A stretch of DNA of 64,000 nt from Gabonibacter massiliensis (GTDB taxonomy: Bacteria; Bacteroidota; Bacteroidia; Bacteroidales; Marinifilaceae). The position numbers and the translations under genes were made by a program. This document shows positions 45,089 through 53,932 of the stretch, piece after piece. The stretch spans positions 1,405,110 through 1,469,109 of the forward strand of contig LN913013.1 of the NCBI GenBank assembly GCA_001487125.1. The letters run 5' to 3'. The notes under the pieces are model-generated. The model saw only the letters and a program-made list of their open reading frames with translations. It did not search any database and was not told where the DNA came from. Each line of letters starts with the position of its first letter. Positions within the stretch are counted from its first letter, which is position 1.

Positions 45089-46070
45089 AGAATGTTGCGG
45101 TATCTTCTAAAGAATGGAAACAAAAATCAGGCAATACGCTTAACAATTTAGCACTCGAAAAACAGACCCGATGCTGAGAGGAACGTGCTGTTTCCCGTGT
45201 AAAAGCGGGTTTAGTTCCCTGCAATAAAGCAAAGAATGCCATCATCCGCCACAACGCGGAGGTCATCCAAGGATACAAAGCCACCCGAGGAGGCCTCTTT
45301 CCCGCAACGCGGGCAATCGTTGAAAACAAATGTTTATAAGAGTAATTTCCACCGCATAATACAAAACGTTCGGAACGAACTGCCGGACGATTTGCCAAAG
45401 CAATCATCGCCACGCATACGTCGCGAACATCGACATAGCCATTTATCCCGAAGGTATAGACGGGCATTCCCCGCAACGCTCGTTCCATAAGCAGAGCGCT
45501 GCTCCTTCCCTTCAGCCCTCCTCCCAGTATAATAGCCGGATTTACAATGACGGCATTCAAACCCTTATGAATAAAATTCCATACCGTCTTTTCCGCCCTT
45601 CCCTTGCTTTCCGAATACATAGAATGCACGGAACCGGGAATAACCGGCGTCTTCTCATCAATACACTCCCCCTCCTCGGCATCTCCCAACGCCGCAACAG
45701 AACTGACAAAACACAATCGCACGCCAAAACGAAGGCATAAACGGCAAATGATCTCCGTCCCTTTTATATTTGTTTCCAGTAATTTGTTCCTATCGCTCCC
45801 GTGAAAAGAGACCACGGCTGCACAATGGTACACGATAGCAGCTTCTTTCACGTAAACAGCCAACGACTCTTCATCCAAGACATCTCCCGTAACCCATCTT
45901 ACCCGCCTCCCGGCGGACTCGGGTAGATCGGAATAACGAGAAAAGAGAGCCATCGTCTCGTCTGTTCGCCTCTCTTTCCTTTTTAAAGCTATAATATCTT
46001 CTTCAGTTTTCGCCAGATGACATAACAAATGACTTCCCAGCAGGCCTGTAGCCCCAGTTACAAAAACCAT
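45078..46070 (-). CDS. NAD-dependent epimerase/dehydratase family protein
   Basis: The 330-residue extended SDR has the NAD motif VTGATGLLGSHLL, the YxxxK catalytic pair in MYSESKGRAE and the FVLCGGNYSYK region. It resembles dihydroflavonol reductase or 3-beta-hydroxysteroid-dehydrogenase-like SDRs. Start ATG 46070 is used; the TTG two codons upstream is less likely. It lies 9 nt downstream of the OsmC gene. Confidence 0.88.
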   Translation of the reverse strand: MVFVTGATGLLGSHLLCHLAKTEEDIIALKRKERRTDETMALFSRYSDLPESAGRRVRWVTGDVLDEESLAVYVKEAAIVYHCAAVVSFHGSDRNKLLETNIKGTEIICRLCLRFGVRLCFVSSVAALGDAEEGECIDEKTPVIPGSVHSMYSESKGRAEKTVWNFIHKGLNAVIVNPAIILGGGLKGRSSALLMERALRGMPVYTFGINGYVDVRDVCVAMIALANRPAVRSERFVLCGGNYSYKHLFSTIARVAGKRPPRVALYPWMTSALWRMMAFFALLQGTKPAFTRETARSSQHRVCFSSAKLLSVLPDFCFHSLEDTATFFKD

Positions 46071-46079
46071 GGCCAAAAC

Positions 46080-46490
46080 CTACTCCGCCCATTCAAAAAC
46101 AAAGTTCTGTTTTACGTCCGGGTGCAAACTCAGATGCACGGGACAAGTATGAGCAACCCGCTCCAATACCGTTTTATCTTTTTTAGAAAAAGCGCGGGCC
46201 GGCATATGAAAGATAACATCAATCCCGGCTATGCGACGCGGTTCAGCCGCCATTGTTTTCGTGATCTCTATTTCCGTCCCCGATAAATCGATTCCATTGT
46301 TTTTCGCGTATATTCCCATGATAGTCATAGCGCAAGCCGCCAAGGAGGTTGCGCACAAATCCGTAGGAGAAAAAGCCTCTCCCTTACCGTTATTATCCGT
46401 CGGCGCATCTGTAACAATCGTTGTTCCACTCTGTAAATGAGTACATTCTAATCGAAGATCTCCTAAATATTTTGCTTTTACCGTTGTCAT
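46080..46490 (-). CDS. OsmC family protein
   Basis: The 136-residue protein has the OsmC/Ohr fold with two redox cysteines. The first is in FSPTDLCATSLAACAMTIM and the second in HTCPVHLSLHPDV. OsmC proteins reduce organic hydroperoxides in the cytoplasm. It precedes the epimerase gene by 9 nt. Confidence 0.92.
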   Translation of the reverse strand: MTTVKAKYLGDLRLECTHLQSGTTIVTDAPTDNNGKGEAFSPTDLCATSLAACAMTIMGIYAKNNGIDLSGTEIEITKTMAAEPRRIAGIDVIFHMPARAFSKKDKTVLERVAHTCPVHLSLHPDVKQNFVFEWAE

Positions 46491-46713
46491 AACCTCTATC
46501 TTTAATTTTAATTTTCAAAGATAACAAATTATTTATATCCGAAACAATGTCATTTGTTTGATTTTTTTTACTTCCATAGACAGTTTTAGCATAGTTTTTG
46601 ATATTTATTGAGTATCCCTTTTGACACTTTAGAATGCCGGGGAATTGACTTATCCTTTACATCACACACACTAAAAACAGAAGATACCCGGCATTCTACT
46701 CTTCCTGTACCGA
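46491..46713. other. Intergenic with 12-bp inverted repeat
   Basis: No gene. It holds the leader of osmC and the arms TAGAATGCCGGG (46630-46641) and CCCGGCATTCTA (46686-46697), separated by 44 nt. Confidence 0.7.
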
Positions 46714-47064
46714 CTAAAACAAATCTATGGCATCGGGAATATGTTCTATTTTCATCTCCCTGCCGATCACTAATATCAGATCAAAACGAATTTCCCGTCG
46801 AATATTATTACACGTGAGATAAGCAGCTCCGGCAGCTAATAAATTCTTTTTCTTCTTTAACGACAACAACTCTTCCGGATAAGATTCCGGCACCATCCGG
46901 GATTTTACTTCTATCACCACGAGCACGTCACCGTCGAGTGCAACGAAATCCAACTCTCTGCGCCCGATACGCCAGTTCCTTTCTAACACGACATACCCCT
47001 GTTCGAGAAGAAAGCGATAAACCTCCTCCTCCCCGACCTTGCCATAATCGTTGTGCCGTGCCAT
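46714..47064 (-). CDS. YraN family (UPF0102) endonuclease-like protein
   Basis: The 116-residue protein matches UPF0102: [25 protein letters not shown], then [20 protein letters not shown], the metal-binding D...E-x-K nuclease core. The start ATG 47064 gives the normal [10 protein letters not shown]-terminus. The family is thought to act in DNA uptake or repair; this is not settled. Confidence 0.9.
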   Translation of the reverse strand: MARHNDYGKVGEEEVYRFLLEQGYVVLERNWRIGRRELDFVALDGDVLVVIEVKSRMVPESYPEELLSLKKKKNLLAAGAAYLTCNNIRREIRFDLILVIGREMKIEHIPDAIDLF

Positions 47065-47371
47065 ATTGAAAAAATTCAATAGACCGAACCACCGTTTCCA
47101 TCCCCTCGAATCATCGGCCTATATATGGATATAAAAGCAATCGTCCCATGGTAATGCCCGTATTATCAGATAAATACATACCACTCCCAATTTACAGGCT
47201 AAAAAGAGTTTTGCAATGATATATAAAACCATTGAAAACACAAAATTTTTACTACTAATTTATAATATATCTCTAATTCAAGAGTTTGATTTAAAGGATT
47301 GATTGTTTATTTGTTTTGGAATCTCGCCCTAAATCATTATCTTTGTATGATTTTTGGGAAAAGTAGTAGTT
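47065..47371. promoter_or_regulatory. Intergenic with promoter of the GT5-like gene
   Basis: About 300 bp. At its right end TTTG (47315-47318), a 19-nt spacer and TATCTTTG (47338-47345) form a consensus promoter, 26 nt before ATG 47372. The rest shows no gene. Confidence 0.75.
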
Positions 47372-48178
47372 ATGGCTAAAAAAAGAGTTTTATTTATCTC
47401 CCAAGAGATAGTTCCGTATCTTCCGGAGTCGGAAATGGCAAATATCGGCAGGTATCTACCTCAAGGGATTCAAGACAAAGGAAAAGAGATCAGAACATTT
47501 ATGCCTCGTTACGGTTGCATAAACGAACGACGCAATCAACTGCATGAAGTGATTAGACTTTCCGGTATGAATTTGATCATTAATGACACGGATCACCCCC
47601 TCATCATCAAAGTTGCCTCCATACAAGCAGCAAGAATGCAAGTTTATTTTATCGATAACGATGATTATTTCCAAAGAAAACACGTGATTACAGACAGTGA
47701 AGGAAATTTTTTTGACGATAATGACGAAAGGGCCATATTTTTCGCACGCGGGGTATTCGAAACCGTCCGAAAATTGAGGTGGGCTCCGGATTTAATCTAT
47801 TGCCAAGGCTGGTTGACATCACTCGTACCTCTCTATTTAAAGAAAGAATACCAGGATGATCCGGTATTCTCAAAAGCAAAAGTAGTATTCTCGACGTATA
47901 ATGATAAATTCGAAGGAAGTTTAAATCATAAATTTGCAGAAAAAGCGATCACGGAAGGTGTATTCCCTAAAGATTTGACACTCGTGAAAGAGCCGACTCA
48001 TACGAATATCAATAAATTAGCATTTCAATATTCCGACGGAATCATTTTCAATCAACCCGATATCGAAGACGAATTGAAGAGATTCGCGGAGGCATCCGGG
48101 AAACCGATTTTAGAGTACCCCGGAGAGGAGTCGTACGTCGACCAATATTCCGATTTCTTCGACAAAATTATAGGATAA
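47372..48178 (+). CDS. Glycogen/starch synthase N-terminal domain protein
   Basis: The 268-residue protein (MAKKRVLFISQEIVPYLPESEMANIGRYLPQGIQ) matches the N-terminal GT5 (starch synthase) domain only. The C-terminal nucleotide-binding Rossmann domain is missing, so it cannot be a full synthase. Such short versions are conserved in Bacteroidetes. It may regulate glycogen or bind a glucan. It precedes glmS by 46 nt, so both may be read from the 47315 promoter, linking it to amino-sugar synthesis. Confidence 0.85.
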   Translation: MAKKRVLFISQEIVPYLPESEMANIGRYLPQGIQDKGKEIRTFMPRYGCINERRNQLHEVIRLSGMNLIINDTDHPLIIKVASIQAARMQVYFIDNDDYFQRKHVITDSEGNFFDDNDERAIFFARGVFETVRKLRWAPDLIYCQGWLTSLVPLYLKKEYQDDPVFSKAKVVFSTYNDKFEGSLNHKFAEKAITEGVFPKDLTLVKEPTHTNINKLAFQYSDGIIFNQPDIEDELKRFAEASGKPILEYPGEESYVDQYSDFFDKIIG

Positions 48179-48224
48179 TGTTATATGCAAACGTCACTTT
48201 CGTTTGTCTAAAAAAAATAAATAT

Positions 48225-50063
48225 ATGTGTGGTATCGTAGGTTATATTGGGTCGAGAGAGGCCTATCCAATCTTAATTAACGGCTTAAAACGATTAGAGT
48301 ACAGAGGATATGATTCTGCCGGCATAGCCTTAATGAACGACGAACAGATCAACATTTACAAATGCAAGGGACGGGTTATCGATCTGGAAAATCATATCGC
48401 GGGTCAACTGCCAAAAGCGACCATCGGAATGGGACATACCCGTTGGGCCACCCATGGTGAACCGAATGACGCGAATGCACACCCGCAAACATCCATGAAT
48501 CGTATTTTCTCTGTCATCCATAACGGGATCATTGAAAACCACGCTTTATTGAAAGAAAAATTAATAGCAAGGGGATATGCTTTTACCAGCGAGACCGACA
48601 CGGAGATATTAGCCAATTTGATCGAATACATCTACCTGAAAGGAAAAGTTTCGGCAGAAATAGCAGTACGCCTCGCTTTAACGAAAGTCATCGGAGCCTA
48701 CGGTTTAGTCGTCATGTGTAAAAACGAAAAAGACAAGCTTATCGTAGCAAGAAAAGGCAGTCCGCTTGTAATAGGAGTTGGACAAAATGAATATTTCGTG
48801 GCTTCCGATGCGACACCCATCGTCGAATATACCAAAAACGTGATTTATCTGAATGACGATGATATCGCAGTATTGAAAAAGGACGAGATGCTCCTAAAAA
48901 ATTTACAGAACAATCTTCTGACACCCAATATCCAACAAATCGACATCGATATCGAAAAGATCGAAAAAGGAGGTTTCCCTCATTTCATGTTGAAAGAGAT
49001 TTACGAACAGGTAAATTCTATTTACGACACCATCCGGGGACGGGTTAACGTGGAGGCCTCCGAAATTTACTTAGGTGGTATTTCCGAAATTATTCCGCAG
49101 ATGATTCGGGCTCAACGTATCATCATCATCGGATGTGGAACTTCCTGGCATGCCGGATTAGTCGGAGAATATCTATTGGAAGAGTTTGCCCGGATTCCCG
49201 TGGAGGTAGAATACGCCTCTGAATTCCGTTACCGGAACCCGGTAGTCACCCCGGACGACATCGTGATCGCCATCTCTCAAAGCGGGGAAACGGCAGACAC
49301 GCTGGCGGCCATTAAATTCGCCAAACAAAAGGGAGCCACCGTTATGGGCATATGCAACGTGGTCGGTTCCAGTATCGCCAGAGAAACTCATGCCGGAGTA
49401 TATACGCATGCCGGCCCCGAAATCGGAGTTGCCTCGACAAAAGCATTCACGGCCCAAATCTCCGTTTTAACGATGATGGCCCTGCAAATCGGCTACCGGA
49501 AAGGAACGTTGTCCATCGAAAGTTATCACAAATACATTCACGAACTATACAATCTGCCCGATAAGGTAAAAGAAATTCTGCTTCAAAACGAACAAATCAA
49601 AAAAATTGCAGAAGCCTATAAAGACTCTACAAATGCCATCTATTTAGGAAGAGGCTGTCAGTTCCCCGTTGCCCTGGAAGGAGCCCTGAAACTGAAAGAG
49701 ATCTCGTACATTCATGCAGAAGGTTATCCCGCGGCGGAAATGAAGCATGGTCCCATCGCTCTTATTGACGAAAACATGCCGGTATTTGCCATCGCAACAA
49801 AAGACAACTTTTATGAAAAGATCGTATCGAATATAAAAGAAGTACAATCCCGTAAAGGGCACGTGATCGCATTAGTCAACAACAATGATGTACAAGTTAA
49901 GAATATGGCGGAACACGTGATCGAAATCCCGGAGACCCTTGAATACCTCTCTCCTCTTTTAAACGTAATCCCGTTACAATTGATCTCCTACCATATCGCT
50001 GTGATGCGGGGATGCAACGTGGATATGCCACGCAATTTAGCAAAATCCGTAACGGTAGAATAA
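48225..50063 (+). CDS. glmS: Glutamine--fructose-6-phosphate aminotransferase (isomerizing)
   Basis: The 612-residue enzyme makes glucosamine-6-phosphate for peptidoglycan and LPS. Start ATG 48225 gives MCGIVGYIGSRE, which puts the catalytic Cys at position 2 as required after Met removal; an upstream in-frame start cannot be right. The glutaminase domain (about 1-240) has HTRWATHGEPND. The SIS isomerase domains have GCGTSWHAG and SQSGETADT; the C-terminus ends DMPRNLAKSVTVE. No glmS ribozyme was seen in the 46-nt leader. Confidence 0.97.
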   Translation: MCGIVGYIGSREAYPILINGLKRLEYRGYDSAGIALMNDEQINIYKCKGRVIDLENHIAGQLPKATIGMGHTRWATHGEPNDANAHPQTSMNRIFSVIHNGIIENHALLKEKLIARGYAFTSETDTEILANLIEYIYLKGKVSAEIAVRLALTKVIGAYGLVVMCKNEKDKLIVARKGSPLVIGVGQNEYFVASDATPIVEYTKNVIYLNDDDIAVLKKDEMLLKNLQNNLLTPNIQQIDIDIEKIEKGGFPHFMLKEIYEQVNSIYDTIRGRVNVEASEIYLGGISEIIPQMIRAQRIIIIGCGTSWHAGLVGEYLLEEFARIPVEVEYASEFRYRNPVVTPDDIVIAISQSGETADTLAAIKFAKQKGATVMGICNVVGSSIARETHAGVYTHAGPEIGVASTKAFTAQISVLTMMALQIGYRKGTLSIESYHKYIHELYNLPDKVKEILLQNEQIKKIAEAYKDSTNAIYLGRGCQFPVALEGALKLKEISYIHAEGYPAAEMKHGPIALIDENMPVFAIATKDNFYEKIVSNIKEVQSRKGHVIALVNNNDVQVKNMAEHVIEIPETLEYLSPLLNVIPLQLISYHIAVMRGCNVDMPRNLAKSVTVE

Positions 50064-50091
50064 CAGAACAAGTTGATTCTGTGATTGGGTA

Positions 50092-50138
50092 ATTCAATGA
50101 TTCCGTGATTTGAAGTTCGAATCTCGGAATCATTGAAT
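50092..50138. terminator. Hairpin after glmS
   Basis: Arms ATTCAATGATTCCG (50092-50105) and CGGAATCATTGAAT (50125-50138) are perfectly complementary over 14 bp; further inner pairs extend the stem. It lies 29 nt after the glmS stop and is built from the phased TGATT repeats. Confidence 0.7.
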
Positions 50139-50149
50139 CTCTTACCCTG

Positions 50150-50345
50150 TTATCATCAAGAAATAATCCCTCGGGGCTTGGACGTTCTCGTCGGTCGTGT
50201 AAACGATTTTTGTTCACTACCCTCCGGGATTCGCTTCGCTCAGACCGTCCGTCGGGTAGCCGCTCCGAATACCGAACACGACACTCACCGTTCGCTATTG
50301 ATGCCCCTTCGTTTTTATCCCTTTCCCTTCAAGCAATTGTAAATT
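50150..50345 (-). repeat. Structured intergenic repeat, copy D
   Basis: Inverse-orientation copy of the element at 11 kb and 24 kb. Read on the minus strand it keeps GTCGTGT (complement of 50276-50282), ACACGAC (complement of 50194-50200) and an inner stem CTACCC/GGGTAG. It is the only one of the four oriented leftward. Confidence 0.8.
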
Positions 50346-50469
50346 TTAAATGTAGATTGTAAATTAATTTTTGATTTTAGATTTATGATTAAGATTCTGA
50401 TCTTACCCTCTTTAAATCGTAAATCTAAAATCCGAAATCGTAAATCTTTTTATCTCTTAATCTCTATAT
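50346..50469. repeat. AT-rich spacer repeat
   Basis: Repeated TTTAGATT/GTAAATC words between the structured repeat and the ferredoxin gene, of the same wording as at 7236 and 11598. No gene. Confidence 0.6.
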
Positions 50470-51288
50470 TCATAGAAATAATTCCGGTTCCCGTCTCTCA
50501 GTTAATCCCTCTTCCAACTCCTGTTTATGGTAAAGATAGCCCGCATCCTCATAATATTTGGCTCCCATCGGGCATCTCTTTATACAAGCCCCGCATTTTA
50601 TGCAGATTCCCGTATATTCCCGCACATCATCATAAGAAATTGATCCCATCGGACAAATTTCTACACAGAGTTTACAATCAATGCATCTATCGTTCGTGAC
50701 AGGCATCACCTTACGAATATCAACGGCATTTCCTTTGCGATCCCGGGGAGTATAATAACCGCGATAAGGATAAGGGGTTCCTTTTACCTTTACCGTAATC
50801 TTTCTATCGTCACTCTCTTTATATTTTTCCGCAACCCGGGCAGCAAACGCGTTAAGGGCTTCCGCATCCCTTTCATCCGGTCGTCCCTTGGCCAACATCT
50901 GCGAAAAGGAGTGCTCTCCGATAAACGCAGCCGCAGCTGTCACATGAAAACCCGCTCTTTCCATGATATCCCTGAGTTCTATCAACGCATCGTCATAATC
51001 CCGGTTACCGAACAAAACAACCGGAATTCCAATCGCCTCGTTTCCTTGTAAAGTTGCCAGATACTTCAACAAAACATTAGGTACCCGTCCGGCATATACC
51101 GGAGTACCCAACACCACCATATCCGTTCTTTTAAAAGCAAGAACCGTCGATCTGGCCGAAGGTAATGTGAAGTCGTAACTTTCAACCGTCACCTTCAAGA
51201 TCCGGGCCATTTCCGCGGCAATAACAGACACACTCCTCCGGGTCGTACCTGTCGGACTGAAATAAACAGCAACAACTCGATCTATCAT
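50470..51288 (-). CDS. Flavodoxin-ferredoxin fusion (EFR1-like)
   Basis: The 272-residue protein has an N-terminal flavodoxin domain (VVAVYFSPTGTTRRSVSVI, GTPVYAGRVPNVLLKYL) and a C-terminal 2[4Fe-4S] ferredoxin domain with two Cys clusters (CIDCKLCVEICPMG and CIKCGACIKRCPMGA). It could carry electrons between flavin and iron-sulfur partners in the cytoplasm. ATG 51288 is chosen; it overlaps the galE stop by 4 nt (ATGA), so translation is coupled. Confidence 0.9.
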   Translation of the reverse strand: MIDRVVAVYFSPTGTTRRSVSVIAAEMARILKVTVESYDFTLPSARSTVLAFKRTDMVVLGTPVYAGRVPNVLLKYLATLQGNEAIGIPVVLFGNRDYDDALIELRDIMERAGFHVTAAAAFIGEHSFSQMLAKGRPDERDAEALNAFAARVAEKYKESDDRKITVKVKGTPYPYRGYYTPRDRKGNAVDIRKVMPVTNDRCIDCKLCVEICPMGSISYDDVREYTGICIKCGACIKRCPMGAKYYEDAGYLYHKQELEEGLTERREPELFL

Positions 51289-52310
51289 TCCGCTTTCTTT
51301 TCCAAGCTCTTTTGCCATTTCCAGGCATTCACCATCGTCTCTTCGATCGGAGTCCCGGCCTTCCAACCCAACTCCTTATTCGCTAATGTGGTATCGGCCC
51401 ATACCTTCTCTACATCGCCGGCACGGCGCCCTACAATTTTATAATTAACTTTCACCCCGGTAGCACTCTCGAAAGCATGTATGACTTCCAGCACGGATAG
51501 AGCCTTTCCCGTACCGATATTAAAATACTCGTAATTCTCTCGATTCTTTTTTTCCAATAATCGCCGGATGGCCACGACATGTGCCCCAGCCAAATCGACA
51601 ACGTCAATATAATCCCTCAAGGGAGAACCGTCAGGAGTATTGTAATCATCACCGAAAACACTTAATTCTTTCCGTATCCCGATTGCTGTTTGCGTCAAAT
51701 AAGGAATCAAATTATTAGGGACACCATTGGGCAACTCTCCGATAAATGCCGTCGGGTGAGCCCCGATCGGATTGAAATAACGCAAGGACAATGCACTCAT
51801 GGAAGGTTCTACCCGCATAAAATCCCGAATGATATCTTCACTCATTACTTTCGTATTTCCATAAGGAGATTCCGCCTCCTTTCGAGGTGTATGCTCCGTC
51901 ACGGGCAATACATCAGCCTGTCCGTACACGGTACAAGAGGAAGAAAACACGAAGTATTTCACCCCGAACTCCCGCATACAAAACAAAACATTCATCAAAG
52001 AGTTCAAATTATTATAATAATATTCCAAAGGCTTATCCACCGACTCTCCCACCGCCTTTAAAGCGGCAAAGTGAATAACGGCCTCGATATCCCTGTGACG
52101 GGCAAAGAAATCGCGCGTTTCGGCCAGATTTGTCAACTCGATCTGTTCGAACTCCGGTCGAATACCTGTGATTTTCTGGATACCATCCAACACCTGAAGA
52201 GTAGAATTGACCAGGTTATCCGCAATGACAACCTCAAATCCCTTTTGTTGAAGCTCAACAACCGTATGCGACCCGATATATCCCGTTCCGCCCGTTACAA
52301 AAACCTTCAT
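51285..52310 (-). CDS. galE: UDP-glucose 4-epimerase
   Basis: The 341-residue SDR interconverts UDP-glucose and UDP-galactose. The NAD motif VTGGTGYIGSHTVVELQ, the YxxxK in SPYGNTKVM, the FSSSCTVYGQ serine and the RYFNPIGAHP segment are all present. It makes sugar precursors for envelope glycans. It is translationally coupled to the ferredoxin gene. Confidence 0.96.
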   Translation of the reverse strand: MKVFVTGGTGYIGSHTVVELQQKGFEVVIADNLVNSTLQVLDGIQKITGIRPEFEQIELTNLAETRDFFARHRDIEAVIHFAALKAVGESVDKPLEYYYNNLNSLMNVLFCMREFGVKYFVFSSSCTVYGQADVLPVTEHTPRKEAESPYGNTKVMSEDIIRDFMRVEPSMSALSLRYFNPIGAHPTAFIGELPNGVPNNLIPYLTQTAIGIRKELSVFGDDYNTPDGSPLRDYIDVVDLAGAHVVAIRRLLEKKNRENYEYFNIGTGKALSVLEVIHAFESATGVKVNYKIVGRRAGDVEKVWADTTLANKELGWKAGTPIEETMVNAWKWQKSLEKKAE

Positions 52311-52402
52311 AACACATTATTTTTTTCGATTTATAACTTTCTGAGCCTCTGCTTCAGACATTACAAAGTAAATAATAATAATTCAAAATGCCCAAAAATA
52401 CC

Positions 52403-52432
52403 TTGTGTTCGTATTCTTTTTTCTTACCTTTG
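52403..52432 (+). promoter_or_regulatory. Promoter of the HU-like gene
   Basis: TTG (52403-52405), a 19-nt spacer and TACCTTTG (52425-52432). The ATG at 52437 is 5 nt past the -7 box, so the transcript should start at or near the AUG (leaderless). Confidence 0.75.
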
Positions 52433-52436
52433 CCGT

Positions 52437-53114
52437 ATGTACAAATGCATTGAACACATAGAAGACCTTCTCTATCTACATGATTGCGTGATAGTTCCCG
52501 GATTCGGCGGTTTTATCGGTAATTACACCGAGGCCACCATTCATCCGAAAACAGGAATTTTAACGCCCCCTTCCAAAAAGGTGGTATTCAACAAGCATTT
52601 AAAGCAAAATGACGGACTATTAATCCATTGGATCGCCCGGAAAGAAAAAATCGATTACGAAAAAGCAGAACGTCGTCTATCGCTTTTTTGCGAAGAGCTA
52701 AAAGTTCGATTAAACCAAAATCAAAAAATAATATTCGGTTCTATCGGTACTTTCTACATGGATCGTCGTTTTAATATCGTATTCGAACCCGGAAAGCAAA
52801 ATTTCTTAGCCGATACGATCGGCATGCACGACATAGAGGTATTCCCTTCCGGTAAAAAAAGCATCCCCGCGGAATACATTAACACGGACTCCGGAAATAT
52901 AGTTACTCGCCTATTCAAATACGGACTTTCAGCCGCCATGATCACGGGTATCATAATCATTTCGCAACAAGATATATTCAAAGCGGATCATCGGGCTGAG
53001 ACGAGCAACCTGCAACCAACGACTATTCAAACGCAAACAAAATCCGTTCATGTCCCCGTCATTATTTCACCCGATTGCGATTTTGTAGAATTCGATCCAC
53101 TCTCTACTTTGTAG
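52437..53114 (+). CDS. HU-like domain protein (CCDC81-like prokaryotic HU, membrane)
   Basis: The 225-residue protein starts MYKCIEHIEDLLYLHDCVIVPGFGGFIGNY, typical of Bacteroidetes proteins with tandem HU-like domains (about 1-140). A membrane helix (KYGLSAAMITGIIIISQ) follows, then a short outer tail. These proteins often anchor DNA or peptidoglycan-associated factors, but the C-terminal SPOR domain usual in the family is missing here. An in-frame frame upstream to 52071 is not used, as the promoter is at 52403. Confidence 0.8.
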   Translation: MYKCIEHIEDLLYLHDCVIVPGFGGFIGNYTEATIHPKTGILTPPSKKVVFNKHLKQNDGLLIHWIARKEKIDYEKAERRLSLFCEELKVRLNQNQKIIFGSIGTFYMDRRFNIVFEPGKQNFLADTIGMHDIEVFPSGKKSIPAEYINTDSGNIVTRLFKYGLSAAMITGIIIISQQDIFKADHRAETSNLQPTTIQTQTKSVHVPVIISPDCDFVEFDPLSTL

Positions 53115-53841
53115 TCCATCCGGCCCAATAACCGACCAGAGAAAAAAGGATATAAAGAGGTATCAGAAAAGTTAAAAAGCCGATCTGAAACAAGATTGCC
53201 AAGAGTATGGCCGTACCGAAATAAAGATAACGCACCCGGTTGGATTTCCATGAAAAATCGGTTATTTTCAGAGAGAACATAGGCAATTCAACGACCAGCA
53301 ATACGGACAAAACGACAACACACCCGAAAAGTACCCAAACATTTCCCCACAGACAAGGGAAAAGCTCATTGTTCCAATAATAAGACAGTACCAGACAAAC
53401 CCAGAACAAAGCATTTGCAGGGGTCGGCATCCCGATAAACGAATAGGTCTGACGAGTATCCAAATTAAATTTAGCTAAACGAAAAGCAGAAAACGCAGGG
53501 ATAAGCAAAGGGGAATACATCAAAACATATTCAACCCACGAATAGGAGGAGTCCGGAGAATATTGAGCACCGGACAACAAGGACAGTTTGATCAACAAAT
53601 GAGCCATAACAGCCGGCACCACGCCGAAACTTACCATATCGGCCATCGAATCCAACTCCTTTCCCATCTCCGACCTCACATGTAATAATCTCGCGGCAAA
53701 TCCATCAAAAAAATCAAAAACCATAGCCAACAAAACCAATAAAGCAGCCACCAACAAATTATCGTACATCGCCATAAAAACGGCCATCGTTCCGGAAATA
53801 ACATTCATACAGGTGATCAGGTTCGGAATTTGTTTTCTCAT
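53104..53841 (-). CDS. pssA: CDP-diacylglycerol--serine O-phosphatidyltransferase
   Basis: The 245-residue CDP-alcohol phosphatidyltransferase makes phosphatidylserine, precursor of phosphatidylethanolamine. The catalytic motif DGFAARLLHVRSEMGKELDSMAD is exact. Six to eight membrane helices surround it. It overlaps the HU-like gene's end by 11 nt tail to tail. Confidence 0.95.
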   Translation of the reverse strand: MRKQIPNLITCMNVISGTMAVFMAMYDNLLVAALLVLLAMVFDFFDGFAARLLHVRSEMGKELDSMADMVSFGVVPAVMAHLLIKLSLLSGAQYSPDSSYSWVEYVLMYSPLLIPAFSAFRLAKFNLDTRQTYSFIGMPTPANALFWVCLVLSYYWNNELFPCLWGNVWVLFGCVVVLSVLLVVELPMFSLKITDFSWKSNRVRYLYFGTAILLAILFQIGFLTFLIPLYILFSLVGYWAGWTTK

Positions 53842-53907
53842 AAGCCCAGGGTATTTAATACGAGTACGAAAGTAGTGCTTTTTACCCTAAATAAATCACA
53901 TTTTTAT

Positions 53908-53915
53908 TACTTTTG
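53908..53915 (+). promoter_or_regulatory. -7 promoter box of the GT9 gene
   Basis: TACTTTTG, 17 nt before ATG 53933. The -33 element is unclear. Confidence 0.55.
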
Positions 53916-53932
53916 TCATAAAATTATCGGGC

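Noticed and set aside
48179-48224. glmS ribozyme upstream of glmS
   Set aside because: The gap is only 46 nt and lacks the pseudoknot core; the ribozyme is known from Gram-positive genomes.
52071-52436. N-terminal extension of the HU-like protein over galE
   Set aside because: The promoter at 52403 and the family's normal N-terminus at 52437 exclude it.
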